Source: a virus
IMG/VR virus record: IMGVR_UViG_3300035670_001463
Location: 1 to 20,463 of that record
DNA: 20,463 bases
Direction: 5' to 3' (one strand)
The notes under the pieces were generated by a model that was not told the origin of the DNA, searched no databases, and saw only the letters and a list, made by a program, of their open reading frames with translations. Shown here piece after piece: positions 20,139 to 20,463 of the stretch (positions within the stretch are counted from its first letter, which is position 1; every line of letters begins with the position of its first letter). Made by a program: the position numbers and the translations under genes.

Positions 20139-20300
20139 ATGAAACGTAACAATCAATTCTACCAAGACCCAATAGATCAATGGTTCGACGATGTAATGGG
20201 TAACCCTGTCTATGCAGTGATTATGTGCATTCTAGGCGCTATTGGATTTTATGGTCTAATCTGGTTTGCTTTAGCTGCAGGTGTTTTACTTGATCTATAA
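20139..20300 (+). CDS. 53-aa single-pass membrane protein
   Basis: Reading from the ATG at 20139 gives MKRNNQFYQDPIDQWFDDVM, then GNPVYAVIMCILGAIGFYGL and IWFALAAGVLLDL. The last 30 residues are a long hydrophobic segment (about 24-51) with small residues; the N-terminus is polar and would stay in the cytoplasm. GGAGG at the end of the previous gene is the ribosome binding site, only 3 bases separate the genes, and the two are probably translated together. The function is unknown; such early membrane proteins may act in superinfection exclusion. Confidence 0.65.
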   Translation: MKRNNQFYQDPIDQWFDDVMGNPVYAVIMCILGAIGFYGLIWFALAAGVLLDL

Positions 20301-20321
20301 CTTTACTAGGAGAATTTAACC

Positions 20322-20463
20322 ATGTTGATCGTTTACAAACTTATGTCTCTCGTTGTGTTCCTTATGTCTGCGCTGTCTTTGGTTTACATTAACACCTTTA
20401 ACCTATTCAGCGCTGCACAGGCGATTGTGCTATCTGCAGGCTTTGTAGTGTCTTTGGTTTATG
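20322..20463 (+). CDS. Partial small membrane protein
   Basis: The ATG at 20322 follows TAGGAGAATTTAACC, a ribosome binding region almost identical to that of the 98-aa gene. The 47 codons in the window give MLIVYKLMSLVVFLMSALSL, then VYINTFNLFSAAQAIVLSAG and FVVSLVY, two hydrophobic helices joined by a short polar turn. The gene continues past the right edge. The function is unknown. Confidence 0.6.
   Translation, partial: MLIVYKLMSLVVFLMSALSLVYINTFNLFSAAQAIVLSAGFVVSLVY

Overview
The window is a piece of a tailed double-stranded DNA phage genome (Caudoviricetes). It is most likely a short-tailed, podovirus-type phage of an aquatic Gram-negative bacterium. The evidence is a complete packaging and head module (small and large terminase, portal, scaffold, major capsid protein) followed by a head-tail adaptor, a large probable tail-nozzle protein and several fibre proteins, with no tail sheath, tail tube or tape-measure gene. 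Start sites have good Shine-Dalgarno sequences, and three promoters have bacterial sigma70-type -35/-10 boxes with exactly 17-bp spacers. The host assignment is inference; no host gene is present.

Layout. Positions 1-18671 are one long, tightly packed set of genes on the minus strand, transcribed from right to left. In transcription order: terS, terL, portal, an 81-aa conserved protein, a zinc-ribbon protein, scaffold, major capsid protein, a small probable decoration protein, a collagen-like fibre, a three-LamG-domain adhesin, a tail-assembly chaperone-like protein, a glycosyltransferase with TPR repeats, a holin-like membrane protein, a 116-aa beta-rich protein, five very small genes, the adaptor, the nozzle-like protein, another fibre, two small chaperone-like proteins, a cupin, a 407-aa virion protein and the start of one more virion gene. 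Positions 18672-19562 form a gene-free divergent control region with repeats, inverted repeats, a C-tract and promoter-like signals. From 19563 to the right edge, small genes of unknown function run on the plus strand and are presumably early genes.

Main discovery. The major capsid gene is split. Exon 1 (13473-13542) and exon 2 (12025-12872) are separated by a 600-nt insertion that can be folded by eye into a group I intron: P1 with a U.G splice-site pair, P3, P4, P5, P7, P8, P9, a short P10 and a terminal G. Removing it restores an uninterrupted 305-aa capsid protein across the junction (V-P-E-V-W-S-D-E-I-V). The intron carries a LAGLIDADG homing endonuclease gene. That gene's start signal lies in a hairpin, its 3' part is also the catalytic core of the ribozyme, and its stop codon lies inside exon 2.

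Other points. A 12-15-bp operator-like motif occurs just downstream of an internal late promoter (about 14925-14940) and again in the divergent region (19129-19145 and 19183-19194), which suggests one regulator acting on both. Two rho-independent terminators bracket the decoration-protein gene and would step expression down after capsid. A group of tiny basic or Cys-containing genes (5775-6167), too short for most gene finders, lies between the tail and holin genes. The phage invests heavily in surface recognition: a collagen-like fibre, a triple-LamG protein, a repeat fibre and a glycosyltransferase.
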